From: Leishmania infantum JPCM5
Taxonomy: Eukaryota > Euglenozoa > Kinetoplastea > Trypanosomatida > Trypanosomatidae
Assembly: GCF_000002875.2 (NCBI RefSeq)
Contig: NC_009408.2
Span: 1-64,000, forward strand
Length of the DNA stretch: 64,000 nucleotides
Direction of reading: 5' to 3'
Under the pieces are notes generated by a model that had not been told where the DNA came from, ran no database searches, and saw nothing but the letters and a program-made list of their open reading frames with translations. Shown here in pieces: positions 9,975 through 20,210 of this stretch. The position numbers and the translations under genes are program-made. The first letter of the stretch is position 1. Every line of letters begins with the position of its first letter.

Positions 9975-10428
9975 GCGCTGCACGCATGAATTCACAGGCC
10001 AACATTCTGTTCTGATTTTGGTTTTATGGGATCGAAAAAGAGAACAACGTTAAGGATGACAGACGGAGTTGCGCTGCAGGTGTAGGTATATTTTCTTATG
10101 GGGCGATGCACCGAGAAAGCTGAGCGTCTTCATCTCACACGCTGAAGAGCAAGAAAGCCTGATCGTCCGCGCGCTGCTCCTGTTTTACAATGAACTCGTG
10201 AGTTAGCAGATTTACCTTTTCGGCTGTCGTCCCTCTTCACTCCCCAGAGTGCTGCTCAACTTCCGCATGTCTTCTTTTTTTTTCGTCTCTTGACACGGCA
10301 TCTTTACGCTTCAAATTGCGTTTCTGGTGACATTCACTGCTTGCCACAAAGTATCCGAAGAATTTAGCTGCACGTTCTTCCACAGAGCAGGTTGCTGCGT
10401 TCTAAAAGTAGGCGAGGATGCGCTCAGA
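9975..10428. other. Intergenic/UTR
   Basis: L17 3' UTR plus the leader of the next gene. T-rich tracts occur around 10264-10290. No gene is seen. Confidence 0.6.
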
Positions 10429-11829
10429 ATGATTCGATGGGCCGCAGTTCTGCGTTGTGGTTCTCATGGCGTGCGCGAGGATCGCCAGGCCCTGGCGCGC
10501 CATCACTTGAATCTTCTTGACAAGCGTCACTGGGAACTGACAACGCCGTCTCGGGCGCTGCCGGTGGTGGAGGTGTTGATCCGTTCCGGTGTTCTGATGG
10601 ACAGGCTTGAAAAAAGCAGCACCAAGCCCCTGGCGAACTTGACTCCATCCATGACAAAAAAGGAGCGCGGTTTGGTGCAGAAGCTCTCCCGCATGCTTCA
10701 CCAAACCTCGCCACCTACGGCACGCCACGTATCCAGGAATGCAATGGAGGTGGACGAGGCGGTTCGTGCCGCGTATTCTTCGGCATGCGCAACCGGAGCG
10801 TGCACGCTCGATGTGGTAGTCGACCTGGCTTTCGTCCGACACCTTCGATTTCCTTCGTCTGCGCTGATGCTGCTGGAGCTGGTGGAATCGCGATGCATGA
10901 AAGTGTGCTGGACAAGAGGGAAACCGTGCCTCTCCAAGGAGGTGCTAGACTCCATTTGCGACCTCTTTGCCGAACACGAGCAGTCACTGGACTTCAGGGC
11001 AACGTGGTGGTTGCTCTCGCTGCTGGGCGGTGGTACCCAGGCCAGCGACTCCCCGATCACACTGTCTGCTGGAAAGCGGCTCTTTCGGCTCTGTGTGCGC
11101 CGCATTCATTACCTGCTTCCTGACCTGCCACTCGAAGATCTACTCCTCGCGTATGTACAGCTTGCACGCATCGAGGGCTACGAGAAGCCGTTCATTGTTC
11201 TTGGCGAGATTGAGAGGCTGGCCCTCGCCACCTCGTCAGATGAATACACAGCTGTAAGCACCAACGTGCTCTTGCGGTTTATGACGATGCCGTTCGCGAT
11301 GCGGCACACCGATTTGAATCTGCGCCTGTGTGCCGGCTGGAGTGCGGCTTCGAGGATAACAGAATTTACGCAGGAGGAGTGTCTCGCTGCGTTCGCAATC
11401 GTTGCCGCGCTGCATGAGGGCTTCTCTGCTGAAAGTGCAGCCGCGGTTGCGGCACTTCGGGACTGGGAGACGCTGCACGACGCGCTTTTCGCACAGGTAT
11501 TCTTTGTTGCGCATGAGATGACGGCGGCCGACTGCTTTCGCATCCTTGACCAGTCGGAGTTGATCAATATATCGGGCTGGGGCATCACCGTGCCGCAAAT
11601 GCTGCTTGAGAAGCTTAAGAAGAGAATCGTGTCGGAGTGCATGCACTATGCCATGGATGAATGCCGTGTTCCTGAGGCAGCGGAGCTGCTGCTGCGGGTT
11701 GCGCTTGCGCTGCAGGCGTTGATGCAGCGCTACACAGTGCTGCCGAGCAACGCGGCCGACGAGCACGCTGTTGCTGAGTGCATTCTTCTTCTGGAACGCT
11801 GTATCACAGCGTTCCCACCTCACGGTTGA
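10429..11829 (+). CDS. Conserved-looking helical protein, probably mitochondrial
   Basis: This 466-aa protein is of unknown family. The N-terminus (MIRWAAVLRCGSHGVREDRQ) has the short basic amphipathic look of a kinetoplastid mitochondrial import signal. The rest is almost entirely alpha-helical in composition, with repeated Leu/Ala-rich helices of about 30-40 residues, such as AVRAAYSSACATGACTLDVV and ALMLLELVES. This resembles helical-repeat (PPR/RAP-like) mitochondrial RNA proteins, though I see no clear PPR motif. The frame is open upstream to a GTG at 10327 without an ATG. An out-of-frame ATG at 10418 lies just before the chosen start, so the true leader probably begins at the AG at 10426-10427 or the start differs. 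Confidence 0.7.
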   Translation: MIRWAAVLRCGSHGVREDRQALARHHLNLLDKRHWELTTPSRALPVVEVLIRSGVLMDRLEKSSTKPLANLTPSMTKKERGLVQKLSRMLHQTSPPTARHVSRNAMEVDEAVRAAYSSACATGACTLDVVVDLAFVRHLRFPSSALMLLELVESRCMKVCWTRGKPCLSKEVLDSICDLFAEHEQSLDFRATWWLLSLLGGGTQASDSPITLSAGKRLFRLCVRRIHYLLPDLPLEDLLLAYVQLARIEGYEKPFIVLGEIERLALATSSDEYTAVSTNVLLRFMTMPFAMRHTDLNLRLCAGWSAASRITEFTQEECLAAFAIVAALHEGFSAESAAAVAALRDWETLHDALFAQVFFVAHEMTAADCFRILDQSELINISGWGITVPQMLLEKLKKRIVSECMHYAMDECRVPEAAELLLRVALALQALMQRYTVLPSNAADEHAVAECILLLERCITAFPPHG

Positions 11830-12440
11830 GGGATGTGACTTGGGGACGCATACAGTCGCGACATGTGCGGTGCAGTGCGCCGGCCGTTTCATGCTTTGTA
11901 CCGTGTGGCGTCAAGTGAGCAGCTGCTGTCGTGCTTGCTTTCATCTTGTGCTGCAGTTTTGTTCTACACCGATAGAGTTCTTCCGTTGAAGGCGCCCCCC
12001 CCCCTCCCTTCACACGTCTATTTCAGCTGAAATGATGAAGAGGAAGGCGTTTAGAAAAGTGTGCTGTGCGAGCAGGACGCAGATGTGCACGTACACCAGT
12101 GTGCGCGTAGGCTGACGCCGGCGCAGTAGCGTGGTCCACAAAACCACAAGCTGGAAGTGTCGTGCGTGCAGCGGCTTCTTTCGGAGATGCTGACCCTTGC
12201 TCGTTTGCCGCGATACTGTGTTGCAGCGCGTATGTTTCTCACTCCCTCTCTCCGGCAATGCCATATTCTTTTGTGGCCCCTCCTCCACTGCCTTTGCCTC
12301 ATTGTGTTCTCTCTTTCTTGCTCTTTTCGTAGTCCGTTTCGACGCCGTCCACTTGTGCACTGCATCACCAGCGGTGCAATACGCGGCTGTCTTTTCTGTG
12401 TTGTCCATTTTCTGCGTTTCACTAGCGGCGAAAAGTGGTC
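11830..12440. other. Intergenic/UTR
   Basis: No gene is seen. A C-run lies near 11995-12006. A long pyrimidine tract ends in AG at 12424-12425, 16 bases before the next start. Confidence 0.6.
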
Positions 12441-13643
12441 ATGCCTTATTCTCCGCTATTTGCTGCGCTCATCCTATTTGTCGTGTCGTTGGGTTTCGCC
12501 AATGGCGACAGCTCGTTCAACTTTGAAGCTCAGGTTATCTTAGAAAACGCTACAGTAAACTCTGACTTCGTTGTGACGACCGGCTTCACCGAACTCATCA
12601 CAACCGCGCTCCAGAATGTGGCCAACCCGCCATCGCCCCTGAGAACGGTGGTGCAGGCTGTGCCGCCTCACTTGGTGATCATGCTTAGCATGTGGTACAC
12701 CGGAGAGCCCGAGTCTGTACAGACGGCAATCAGCAATATTAACAAGACCTACACCAAATGGGCAAGCGGTGACACCCTCGCCGTGAGCGGGGCGTTGAGC
12801 CACACCTGCTTGACAAATATCGGCCAACAGCCAACGTTCATAAACTACACAAACAGTTGCAGCTCCTGGGACGCGCTCCTCCCACCAAGCAGCAATCAAA
12901 CGTGCTGGCGGAACTTGTCCCTCACGTTCTACACCGCAGTCACCAGCCAATCCGACCCCCGCGCCAGCCTCCAGTCTTCTCTCTGCAGCTTTCTTCCCAC
13001 TGACTGTGGGCTTATTACCTACGGCGACTTGACAAGGACACAAGTCACTATCAGCGACTCAGTTGTTACTGTCAACGTCATGCCATTCACTGTCATGTCC
13101 GAAAACCGCGAGGCGACGCTGGCGACGCTTGTAACGTACGCCCAATACGCCTCAGTGCTGGTTGAGCACAACATCGTATACATTTTAGCCAACGGAGTGC
13201 AGGTGTTTTTTCAAGGTGACCCGCAGTCGTTCTCGATTAACGGCACCTTTGAGCAGTGCGTGAAGAAGATGTGGTACCTCGTCTTTTTGATTATCCTTGT
13301 CCCATTGTTTCTCATCGTTTCATATTGTCTGTTTCAGCGCGGACGGGCATCTGGAAAGCGGAGCATCAAGAGCTCGGAGAGGGATATCCGCGCTGGTGTT
13401 CGCTTTAGCGCCGCACCGTGGGCTAACATCGGCGGCGGCTATCAGTACGGCCCTCCGCAAGGGTACGGAGGCGGCTACAATGGTGTCGGTGATGGGCAAC
13501 AAGCCGGTGCTCTCTACGCGTCGCCACAAACTGCCCCGCAACGGTTTTCGGAACAGGGGTTTCAGGGCGGGCTTCAGGGTTGGGGAGGTCAACACTACGA
13601 TGACCAGTACTTTGGAGGCCAACAGTATGATGTGCAGCAATAG
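12441..13643 (+). CDS. Type I membrane protein with Gly/Tyr/Gln-rich cytosolic tail
   Basis: This 400-aa protein has a cleavable signal peptide (about 1-22, hydrophobic LFAALILFVVSLGFA). The luminal or extracellular domain (about 23-278) contains several cysteines and at least six N-glycosylation sequons (NAT, NKT, NYT, NQT, NLS, NGT). A single transmembrane helix follows (about 281-303, WYLVFLIILVPLFLIVSYCL). The cytosolic tail starts with basic residues and becomes a low-complexity Gly/Tyr/Gln/Pro region (about 335-400). The family is unknown. The topology fits a surface, flagellar-pocket or endosomal protein. The start is the first ATG after the acceptor at 12424-12425; the frame extends only to a GTG two codons earlier. 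Confidence 0.8.
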   Translation: MPYSPLFAALILFVVSLGFANGDSSFNFEAQVILENATVNSDFVVTTGFTELITTALQNVANPPSPLRTVVQAVPPHLVIMLSMWYTGEPESVQTAISNINKTYTKWASGDTLAVSGALSHTCLTNIGQQPTFINYTNSCSSWDALLPPSSNQTCWRNLSLTFYTAVTSQSDPRASLQSSLCSFLPTDCGLITYGDLTRTQVTISDSVVTVNVMPFTVMSENREATLATLVTYAQYASVLVEHNIVYILANGVQVFFQGDPQSFSINGTFEQCVKKMWYLVFLIILVPLFLIVSYCLFQRGRASGKRSIKSSERDIRAGVRFSAAPWANIGGGYQYGPPQGYGGGYNGVGDGQQAGALYASPQTAPQRFSEQGFQGGLQGWGGQHYDDQYFGGQQYDVQQ

Positions 13644-14574
13644 GTTCCTCAGGAAAGCTACGAGAACCGAAACAGCCAGTTGTAGTACGGTGGAGAACAG
13701 CACGGTGGTGCAAACCAGTGTGGTGGCGACTGTGCGGGCCCTGCGTACCTGTGCTGGCTCCAAGAAAACAGTATTCTGCTGTTGCCGCTCTCTCCTACGC
13801 TTCCCACCGATTGCTCATCTTTTCTGCTTACTGTTTCTCCTTGTGAGCGACGATGCCGTGTGTGCATGCAAGTTTGCGGCTTTCTTCTACGTCGTATTTG
13901 AAATGGCTTTGCTGTTGGTGCCTATGTACTAGGCTGCTAAAGTTCTTAGATGGCTCGCTTGCTTGCGCAGAGGCCTGAATCACTTTAATTGCTTTGTTTT
14001 TGTGCTCTTCCTCCGTTGCTTTCCAGAAGCTGAAAAGTTTGACGGGATTACAGGCACGTGGATCTGTGCTCGTGCGAGTGCTGTCGTCTTTCGACTCCTC
14101 TACTGTTGCCTCTCTTCATGGTGCTTTGCAGGTGTTAGTGCTCGATCTATTGTGCTGGTCACTCACGGAGTGCGTTTCGCTCAGATTGTGAAGGAAAAAG
14201 AAAACAAGCATCTATCAGGCGGAAACGTATCCACGTGCGTGCGCGCTCACTGTGCACTACCACCTTTGCACGACCGCCGGCTTCTTGGAAAAGAAGCTTT
14301 GATCGCTCGTATGATGCAGAGTAGGCGATACACTTCATGCACAGCGCTTAGTCCAGCTGCTCAGCACTTGCTTCAGAGTACTTCAGCTTCACTTCCATTC
14401 CCTTGCTCAATTTCCACTGCTTCTCGGCCGACATGCTCCCGTGGGATGCGGGCGCTTTTTTTTCTTGCAGCTCTTCGGCAGTTATCCGTCGTGCGGAAAG
14501 ACGAAAACGCGCGAGACTCTTCTTGCACATCTTTCCGAATAAGAGCTTCGTGTTGGGTTTAGGCTTTGCACCAC
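13644..14574. other. Intergenic/UTR
   Basis: No convincing gene is seen. The first 110 bases after the stop still read as Gln/Tyr-like repeats in another frame, an echo of the low-complexity tail. An AG at 14561-14562 is the likely acceptor for the next gene. Confidence 0.55.
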
Positions 14575-15894
14575 ATGAGGTGCACTCGTTTCTGGGTGTG
14601 TGGCGCGCTGAGCCACGTGCCTGAGGCAACAGGTGTGGTCAAGGACTACCAGAAGATTGATTCGCAGAGGAAGGAACTGGCGGCGCGCGAGGCAAAGAAG
14701 GAGTACGAGAGCTACCCGCTGCGCTACCAGCTCCTGGAGTGCCGGCCGGGAATGCCTCTCGCTCTGACGAAGCTGAAGTATTTGCTGGCGTGTCGCCGCA
14801 CACACCCCGACGCAGGTGGGGATACCGAGTCTTTTCTGAGGGTGAGCCTGGCATACCAGGACGTGATGAAGGACTACGGCGTGGAGACGGTCGACAATAA
14901 GATCGTCAACTTGGGGAACTTCCAGTCCGATGATCATGAGGCGCAAAACTACCTGGAGGCACGGGCCAGCATTAGCTCGTACATCCCCATCTCGACACTC
15001 GAGGATCACATTAGACAAATCGAGGAGATTCAGAGACGACTTGGAGACGAACTTTCGGAGAAGCTGACGTCAAATAGCGATGAGGCGATGTGGCTACTGG
15101 AGGACATTGAGGACTTCATGGAGCAAACAGGCCTCAAAACAGTCAAGCTTCGTGTGCTTGAGAACGGCAAGGTGCGAGTGAGCGATGCGCAGGTGCTCAC
15201 GGATGGCACTGAGAGACCGCTGTTCCTTGAAGACGGAGAAGCGCCGCCGGAGCGGCGCATTCCTGCTAGCACCACCGGCGCGGAGACAGCATGCGTAAAT
15301 AGTGCCTCAAAGAATGCGTTTTCCGCGGACGCACCGTCGAACCCGGCAAAGGAGGCGCCTCAGTCAAGCGAGGAGACGCTGCACGAAGCAGAGGTCTCCA
15401 GATCGGACATTGATATTTTGAATGAAAAGAACACCCTGCAGGACAGACAAGATGTGGCAGGGGTGGCCGCGCGGACAGCCACAGAGGTCATGAACAACAC
15501 GGAGGAAGTGAAGCAGATGAAGCTGGAGGCATCTGTGCTATATGTGTTTTTCGTTTCGCTGATGACGCTTGTTTACGTGTACATTGAGGGGGCGATGCGG
15601 GCAAAACGTCAGGCAAGCTCACGCCCGGAGACTATGGAACACGTCACGAGCGACACGATGCTTCCGTGGTGGGGTAACGACGCCGAGTATGAGAGCCAGG
15701 TCAAGCGCATTTTCGTGGACGAGTGGAGAAAGGCACGTGCGTCGTCGCGCAGGGCGCAGACGTTTCAGGATGGCGTTGCTCGCGAGTCCCTGGACGAGGA
15801 GACTAAGCGCGAGATGGATTTGAAAATCTTCACCGTCACTGCAGAAAAGCTGCGCGCCATGCGTGACAATGCAGAGAAGCACCACGTCCGCTAG
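14575..15894 (+). CDS. Membrane-anchored J-domain protein
   Basis: This 439-aa protein has an N-terminal J-like domain (about 46-105). The HPD tripeptide at 77-79, in CRRTHPDAGGDTESFLRVS, is the Hsp70-stimulating motif. The extreme N-terminus (MRCTRFWVCGALS) could be a mitochondrial signal. The middle (about 215-310) is acidic and disordered. One hydrophobic segment (about 320-340, YVFFVSLMTLVYVYIEGAM) predicts a single membrane span, followed by a charged C-terminal region. It is probably a mitochondrial or ER Hsp70 co-chaperone bound to a membrane. It lacks the Gly/Phe and zinc-finger regions of class I/II DnaJ proteins. The first ATG after the AG at 14561-14562 is used. Confidence 0.8.
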   Translation: MRCTRFWVCGALSHVPEATGVVKDYQKIDSQRKELAAREAKKEYESYPLRYQLLECRPGMPLALTKLKYLLACRRTHPDAGGDTESFLRVSLAYQDVMKDYGVETVDNKIVNLGNFQSDDHEAQNYLEARASISSYIPISTLEDHIRQIEEIQRRLGDELSEKLTSNSDEAMWLLEDIEDFMEQTGLKTVKLRVLENGKVRVSDAQVLTDGTERPLFLEDGEAPPERRIPASTTGAETACVNSASKNAFSADAPSNPAKEAPQSSEETLHEAEVSRSDIDILNEKNTLQDRQDVAGVAARTATEVMNNTEEVKQMKLEASVLYVFFVSLMTLVYVYIEGAMRAKRQASSRPETMEHVTSDTMLPWWGNDAEYESQVKRIFVDEWRKARASSRRAQTFQDGVARESLDEETKREMDLKIFTVTAEKLRAMRDNAEKHHVR

Positions 15895-16697
15895 GACGCA
15901 CACCGCATTCTCGATTTCCTTTGCCATTTGCGGATTCTCTACCTAAGCGGTGCGTGCTTCTCCCTGTGGGGAGTTCTCGCAGTGAGTTACCCTTGCAGGC
16001 TCAGGGGACGAGTGTGCCTGTTGCGCGCGGCCCTGGTGGCGATGCGAACCTTGTGCTTGTGTGCACATAGGGCGGCACCGCAATCTCATTACTGTAGTTT
16101 GTGTTTTCGCACTGCTCACACAATGCCTTTTGGCCGTTTTTCCAGCCCGGTGATGCTGCTACGCTCAGCTGTCTCTCCTGTTGGCCGTCTGAATGGCACC
16201 CCTGCCGAACCCGCAGACATCTTCTGAGAACACGTAGTGAACGAGCGAAGATTGCTAAACAAGGAGCACAGCGACGAACACAACAAGAAGCGCTTTTTTC
16301 CTTTGCCCTCTGTTGTATGCTCACTGCTGCACCTGCGTTCTAGAGACGTGCGTCAAAGGCTTGAATGGCTCTCGCAGGCAGCGATGCTGCCGCTTGCTGA
16401 TTGTTAACAATTAGCCTATCCGATTGCTTGTTAGTTCGGGCAAGTCGAGGCCCATCCGCCCCTCCTCCTCTTTACGCGGCACCGCAGTGTGAAGCATCCT
16501 CATTAATGCTCGTGCCGCGATGGACGTCGGAGTCTCAGTCAAAGAGGCACAGTTTCGCGTTCGATGCCCACACCCTCCTTTCTTTTCAAACGCATATGTT
16601 TACTCTACGGCGGCCTTTTATCAGCGTCACTCAAGCCTTTTCTTTTCATCGACCGCTTTCGGCAGTTGCCAACCGACACGAAAAGTGCTTCACAGCA
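15895..16697. other. Intergenic/UTR
   Basis: No gene is seen. The frame of the next gene is open upstream from a TTG at 16401. However, the pyrimidine tract at about 16628-16661 and the AG at 16664-16665 place the mRNA start downstream of that, so this extension is treated as untranslated. Confidence 0.6.
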
Positions 16698-18134
16698 ATG
16701 CCCGTCATTGGCTACAACTGTGATAGCGGCGCTGTGGTGGAAGTTGTAAACCCTGCAAGTGGGGCGCTTGGGTTTGCAGGGAAAACTGTCATCCCCGGCG
16801 GCATCGTCTCGGCAGCCTCCGCAGGCGATGGAGTTCTTTACTACCTCCCAATGTCGTCTCCCTCGATGCTGCATCGACGCGACTTGGAGAGCGGGGCGGA
16901 TGAGATCGTCGAGAGTTTAGCTCGCGCGCACACGCAGGTTTTTTTTCACCGCAACAAGGTCATGTGCATTTCCGCCGGGAGCACCGAGGTGGTCGTGTAT
17001 GACCCGCTCTGCAGTGTGACTGAGATTATCTCTCTCCCGTACCGTCTTGTTCGCGCCGAGCCGGCCGACCACGGCTTCGCCTTTCTTAGCGACTGCAACA
17101 GGGTGTTCGGCTACGATTTTAACAACGGCCTGACAGAGGTGATCGGCGGTGGTAGCATAACGAGCTTTCTGGGCCACTACAAGCAGTACGCTGTTGCGCT
17201 GCTTCACGACGGCAAGGAGCGTGTGGTGGGCGTCACTGAGGCCGGAAGCATCGTAGAGCTGGATGCGGCGTTGCCACGTGTGCCGTTCACGTCGTTGGAT
17301 GATGTCGTTCTCCACACAAGCAACAATGAAGTGGTGTCCTCGAAGGGTGGAAGTGCGGCATCACCTGTCGGGGAAGTCCACCTTTCGAGCTCGCAGCCAA
17401 CTGATAGCGAGGTCCTGTGCACCGTTTGCTTGTGCGAGTTCGATGGTGAAGACGGTATCACCTTGGACTGCGGGCACTACTTTCACAAAGAGTGCATTGA
17501 GCAATGGGTGGGCAACTGGATGGACTTCGCGGCGAAGGGTGAGCACGTGAAGTTTACCCGCGCTGTCTGCCCTGGCGGGTGCAAGCACTTGGTTCGCCAC
17601 CCTATGCTGGCACAATCGAAGCAGATCAGCGATTTGTACACGGAGGTGACTGCGAAGAAGGCGGAGCAGCTGAAGCACTTTGATGCGACAAAGGCCGAGC
17701 ACGAATTCCTTTTCTATCTCTGCGGCAGGTGCGGCGGCGCGTTCTACGGCGGCGATCAGGTGTGCTCACGGATGCAGGGGCACGAACCGTCGTCTTCCCC
17801 GCAAGAGCTGATCTGCGATACTTGCCTAAGAAAGGACCACAGAACATGTGACACGCTGACGGCCGTCTTCAAGTGCCGCTACTGTTGCAATCCCGCCACA
17901 CAGCGATCGTTCGGCACTCGTTTCATGTGCGATCGGTGCATTGCGCGGTGGGACACCGCCGAGCCTGCGCTCATTCCGTGCCCGGGAGCGGACAGCTGCC
18001 CGTTTCACGGAAATCACCCGGAGCCGGCGTGCGACATTGCGGCCTGTCTGACGTGTCTCGATCCGGCCATGGTGAGCCATATTTTTGATCGAGTGGCGGG
18101 AGCTGCTGACGGTGCAGGTGGCGGCACCGATTAG
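16698..18134 (+). CDS. RING plus tandem-cysteine E3 ubiquitin ligase (PHR/MYCBP2, RCR type)
   Basis: This 478-aa protein has an N-terminal half (about 1-225) of short beta-strand repeats resembling a beta-propeller. A C3H2C3 RING follows (C241, C244, C258, H260, H263, C266, C291, C295). A second cysteine-rich domain (about 342-453) contains FYLCGRCGGAFYGG, QELICDTC, FKCRYCC, FGTRFMCDRC and CPFHGNHP. This order and spacing match, to my recollection, the tandem-cysteine domain at the C-terminus of PHR ligases (MYCBP2/Highwire/RPM-1). Those are RING-Cys-relay enzymes that pass ubiquitin between two cysteines and esterify it to Thr/Ser. Animal PHR proteins exceed 3,700 residues; this one is about a tenth of that. 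The start is the first ATG after the acceptor at 16664-16665. Confidence 0.85.
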   Translation: MPVIGYNCDSGAVVEVVNPASGALGFAGKTVIPGGIVSAASAGDGVLYYLPMSSPSMLHRRDLESGADEIVESLARAHTQVFFHRNKVMCISAGSTEVVVYDPLCSVTEIISLPYRLVRAEPADHGFAFLSDCNRVFGYDFNNGLTEVIGGGSITSFLGHYKQYAVALLHDGKERVVGVTEAGSIVELDAALPRVPFTSLDDVVLHTSNNEVVSSKGGSAASPVGEVHLSSSQPTDSEVLCTVCLCEFDGEDGITLDCGHYFHKECIEQWVGNWMDFAAKGEHVKFTRAVCPGGCKHLVRHPMLAQSKQISDLYTEVTAKKAEQLKHFDATKAEHEFLFYLCGRCGGAFYGGDQVCSRMQGHEPSSSPQELICDTCLRKDHRTCDTLTAVFKCRYCCNPATQRSFGTRFMCDRCIARWDTAEPALIPCPGADSCPFHGNHPEPACDIAACLTCLDPAMVSHIFDRVAGAADGAGGGTD

Positions 18135-18547
18135 TCCGCCGTGCACAGGACGTTGTGCTCCTCCTGTGCGAGGTGGTGGACGGTATGCTGGAGGCATTGT
18201 ACAGGTTGCTCCTGTCTTCTGTTATTACTGTAAGAATGTGCTTACGCTAATGAGCGGCTTGCGCGCGCACTAAACTGCATCATGGGCGCAACAACATCTC
18301 TTGAACACACTGTCATATCGCTCCTTCGCCGTGTGAGAGTGCGTGTGATGTACTCATGCTGCTGGGACGAGTTGCGAGTGCTCTGCGCGGCTGGTGAGGT
18401 GGGCAGGACAACGCGTAAAGAGGGAGGCGCTATTTGCGCAGTCGTTTGTTTTTGGCCCTTTTTGCAGCAGTTGACGGTCCTGGTCGACGCGCCGCTCGCG
18501 CGCGGCCTTGTGAAATGCGATCTTCTCCCTCTCTCCAACTGAATACG
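18135..18547. other. Intergenic/UTR
   Basis: No gene is seen. A T-rich tract and AG near 18467-18468 form a possible acceptor for the next gene. Confidence 0.5.
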
Positions 18548-19369
18548 ATGGCTTCACTTCGCCCCTCTCCAAGCAGCATGGGGCGGCTTCCGTGTTCCCG
18601 GGTTTGCAACCTCTCGCTTTTCCCTCGACTTGTCTATCTGGTTATCTTCTCGCGTCTTGGCGCGAGCGCAACATGCAATGCGATGCTGCTTGCAAAGAAA
18701 ATGTCGTCTGGCAGAATATACAAGCTTTTGTTTCGCAAGGAGCAGCCCCAGTGGCTGTGGGACATGGCACTCGAGGTCCGCCTCCCTGCCTTGTTTCTGC
18801 TGGCCGTGGTGTACGTGAACACAAAGTGCTACTACGACTCGCTGAGCGCGTACCAGGCGGGCTCACGATGGGGCATTACACAAGGAAAGCTGCTAGAGCT
18901 ACGGAAGCTCAACTATAGGTACATTATCGTTCCGCGGTATGCGGTCAAGTATGAGTTTGAGGTGGATGGCAAGCGATACGTCTCGAGTCGTGGCACCACC
19001 GGTTCTCCGTATCGAAACTGGATGGAGGGGTGGTATTACGACACGATCACGGAGGCGGAGTATCTCCAGGCCATTCCAGTGCTTCGCGTAGGGGAACGAT
19101 GCAGTGTCTTCTATGACAAGAAGAACCCCAGGGCACATTCGGCACTTGCGCAGGACGCCAACTCATTCGAGATTTCCTTTCTGGGATTCTTGGCTGTCTT
19201 TCCGCTGCTCATGGGCCACTACATGAAGGCCCATTTCTGGATGCTACGAAAGGCCTACATGCCGAACAAAAAGATGCGTATCCGCTTCCCAGTTTACGAC
19301 CATCCGAGGCCACCCCCGCCGCCCCCAAAGAAACCTCAACAGATATCGGAGCTGCCGCCAAAGAATTGA
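18548..19369 (+). CDS. DUF3592-like membrane protein
   Basis: This protein has 273 aa from the ATG used. Two hydrophobic helices flank a beta-rich domain: a first span around LPALFLLAVVYVNTKCYY, then strands including VKYEFEVDGKRYVSSRG and RVGERCSVFYDKKNP, then a second span around ISFLGFLAVFPLLMGHYM. The C-terminal tail is basic and proline-rich. The YEFEVDGKRY / VFYDKKNP pattern resembles DUF3592 proteins, whose function is unknown. The start is uncertain: in-frame ATGs occur at 18515, 18548, 18683 and 18701, and the last two begin near the first conserved-looking segment. Confidence 0.75.
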   Translation: MASLRPSPSSMGRLPCSRVCNLSLFPRLVYLVIFSRLGASATCNAMLLAKKMSSGRIYKLLFRKEQPQWLWDMALEVRLPALFLLAVVYVNTKCYYDSLSAYQAGSRWGITQGKLLELRKLNYRYIIVPRYAVKYEFEVDGKRYVSSRGTTGSPYRNWMEGWYYDTITEAEYLQAIPVLRVGERCSVFYDKKNPRAHSALAQDANSFEISFLGFLAVFPLLMGHYMKAHFWMLRKAYMPNKKMRIRFPVYDHPRPPPPPPKKPQQISELPPKN

Positions 19370-20210
19370 CCGCATGCGTGTGCGAGAGTGTGCTAGGGAG
19401 ACTGCAAGACTTTCCTTGTACGGTGTTTCCATTGGGTACTTCTACGCGCGTGCCTGGTAAAGATGTGCCTATGACCACAATGTTGCCTTCGGCTGCACAT
19501 AGGTGGGGTTTTCGTTGAGGGAAGCCGGATACGCAACTCCGGTCTTCCGGTGTTTGTGGCGGCTTTTTCTCTGTCTCTCCTTCTTTCTGGCGTCGAGTGA
19601 TGCGGATGTGGCGTCTTAGCATCAACACTTGCGGCTACTCGCAGCAGTGCACGGACGCTGCTCTCCGTCTGTGCGTTCGTGTGTGTGTTTGTACGGCGCA
19701 GGACTTTGTGTTGTGGTGGGGACAGAGTTGCTGGAATTGTTAACCTTCCACATCTATCACAGCGTTGTGCAAAGAAAAGGAAAGCAAAGTGATGTCGCGC
19801 ACATACGCAGCGATACTTGCAAGAATAACATGAGGGAGCCGTAGGCCGAACCTGGTGGAATGAGTTTTTCCAGAAGGCCAGCCAAGGTGAGCTGCTTTCC
19901 AAGGTTGACTGCGTCTGAAGAAGTGACGCTATGTGTGTGTGTGCGTGCTTTCGTGATGGGGTTCTCCACTATATGAGCGTGCTGGTGTGAGGTTCTCTCT
20001 GGTACCTAGCTCTCTGCGTACTCCCCCCTCTCTTCCCCCTCTTCCTTGTCCCGTGATGTTGTCCCCGCGTACCGCAACGTTTCTCTCGCTTTGGAGTCTT
20101 CTCTCTTTTTTTCCGTTGCCATCGGGCCAATCGTGCGGTATTCCGCTGATGAATACGCACCCTCATTGCAGCCGTCGAAAGGTTTGGAACACTGACCCTT
20201 GCTCTGAAAC
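19370..20210. other. Intergenic/UTR
   Basis: No gene is seen. A pyrimidine tract near 20085-20120 and the AG at 20170-20171 lead into the enkurin gene. Confidence 0.6.
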
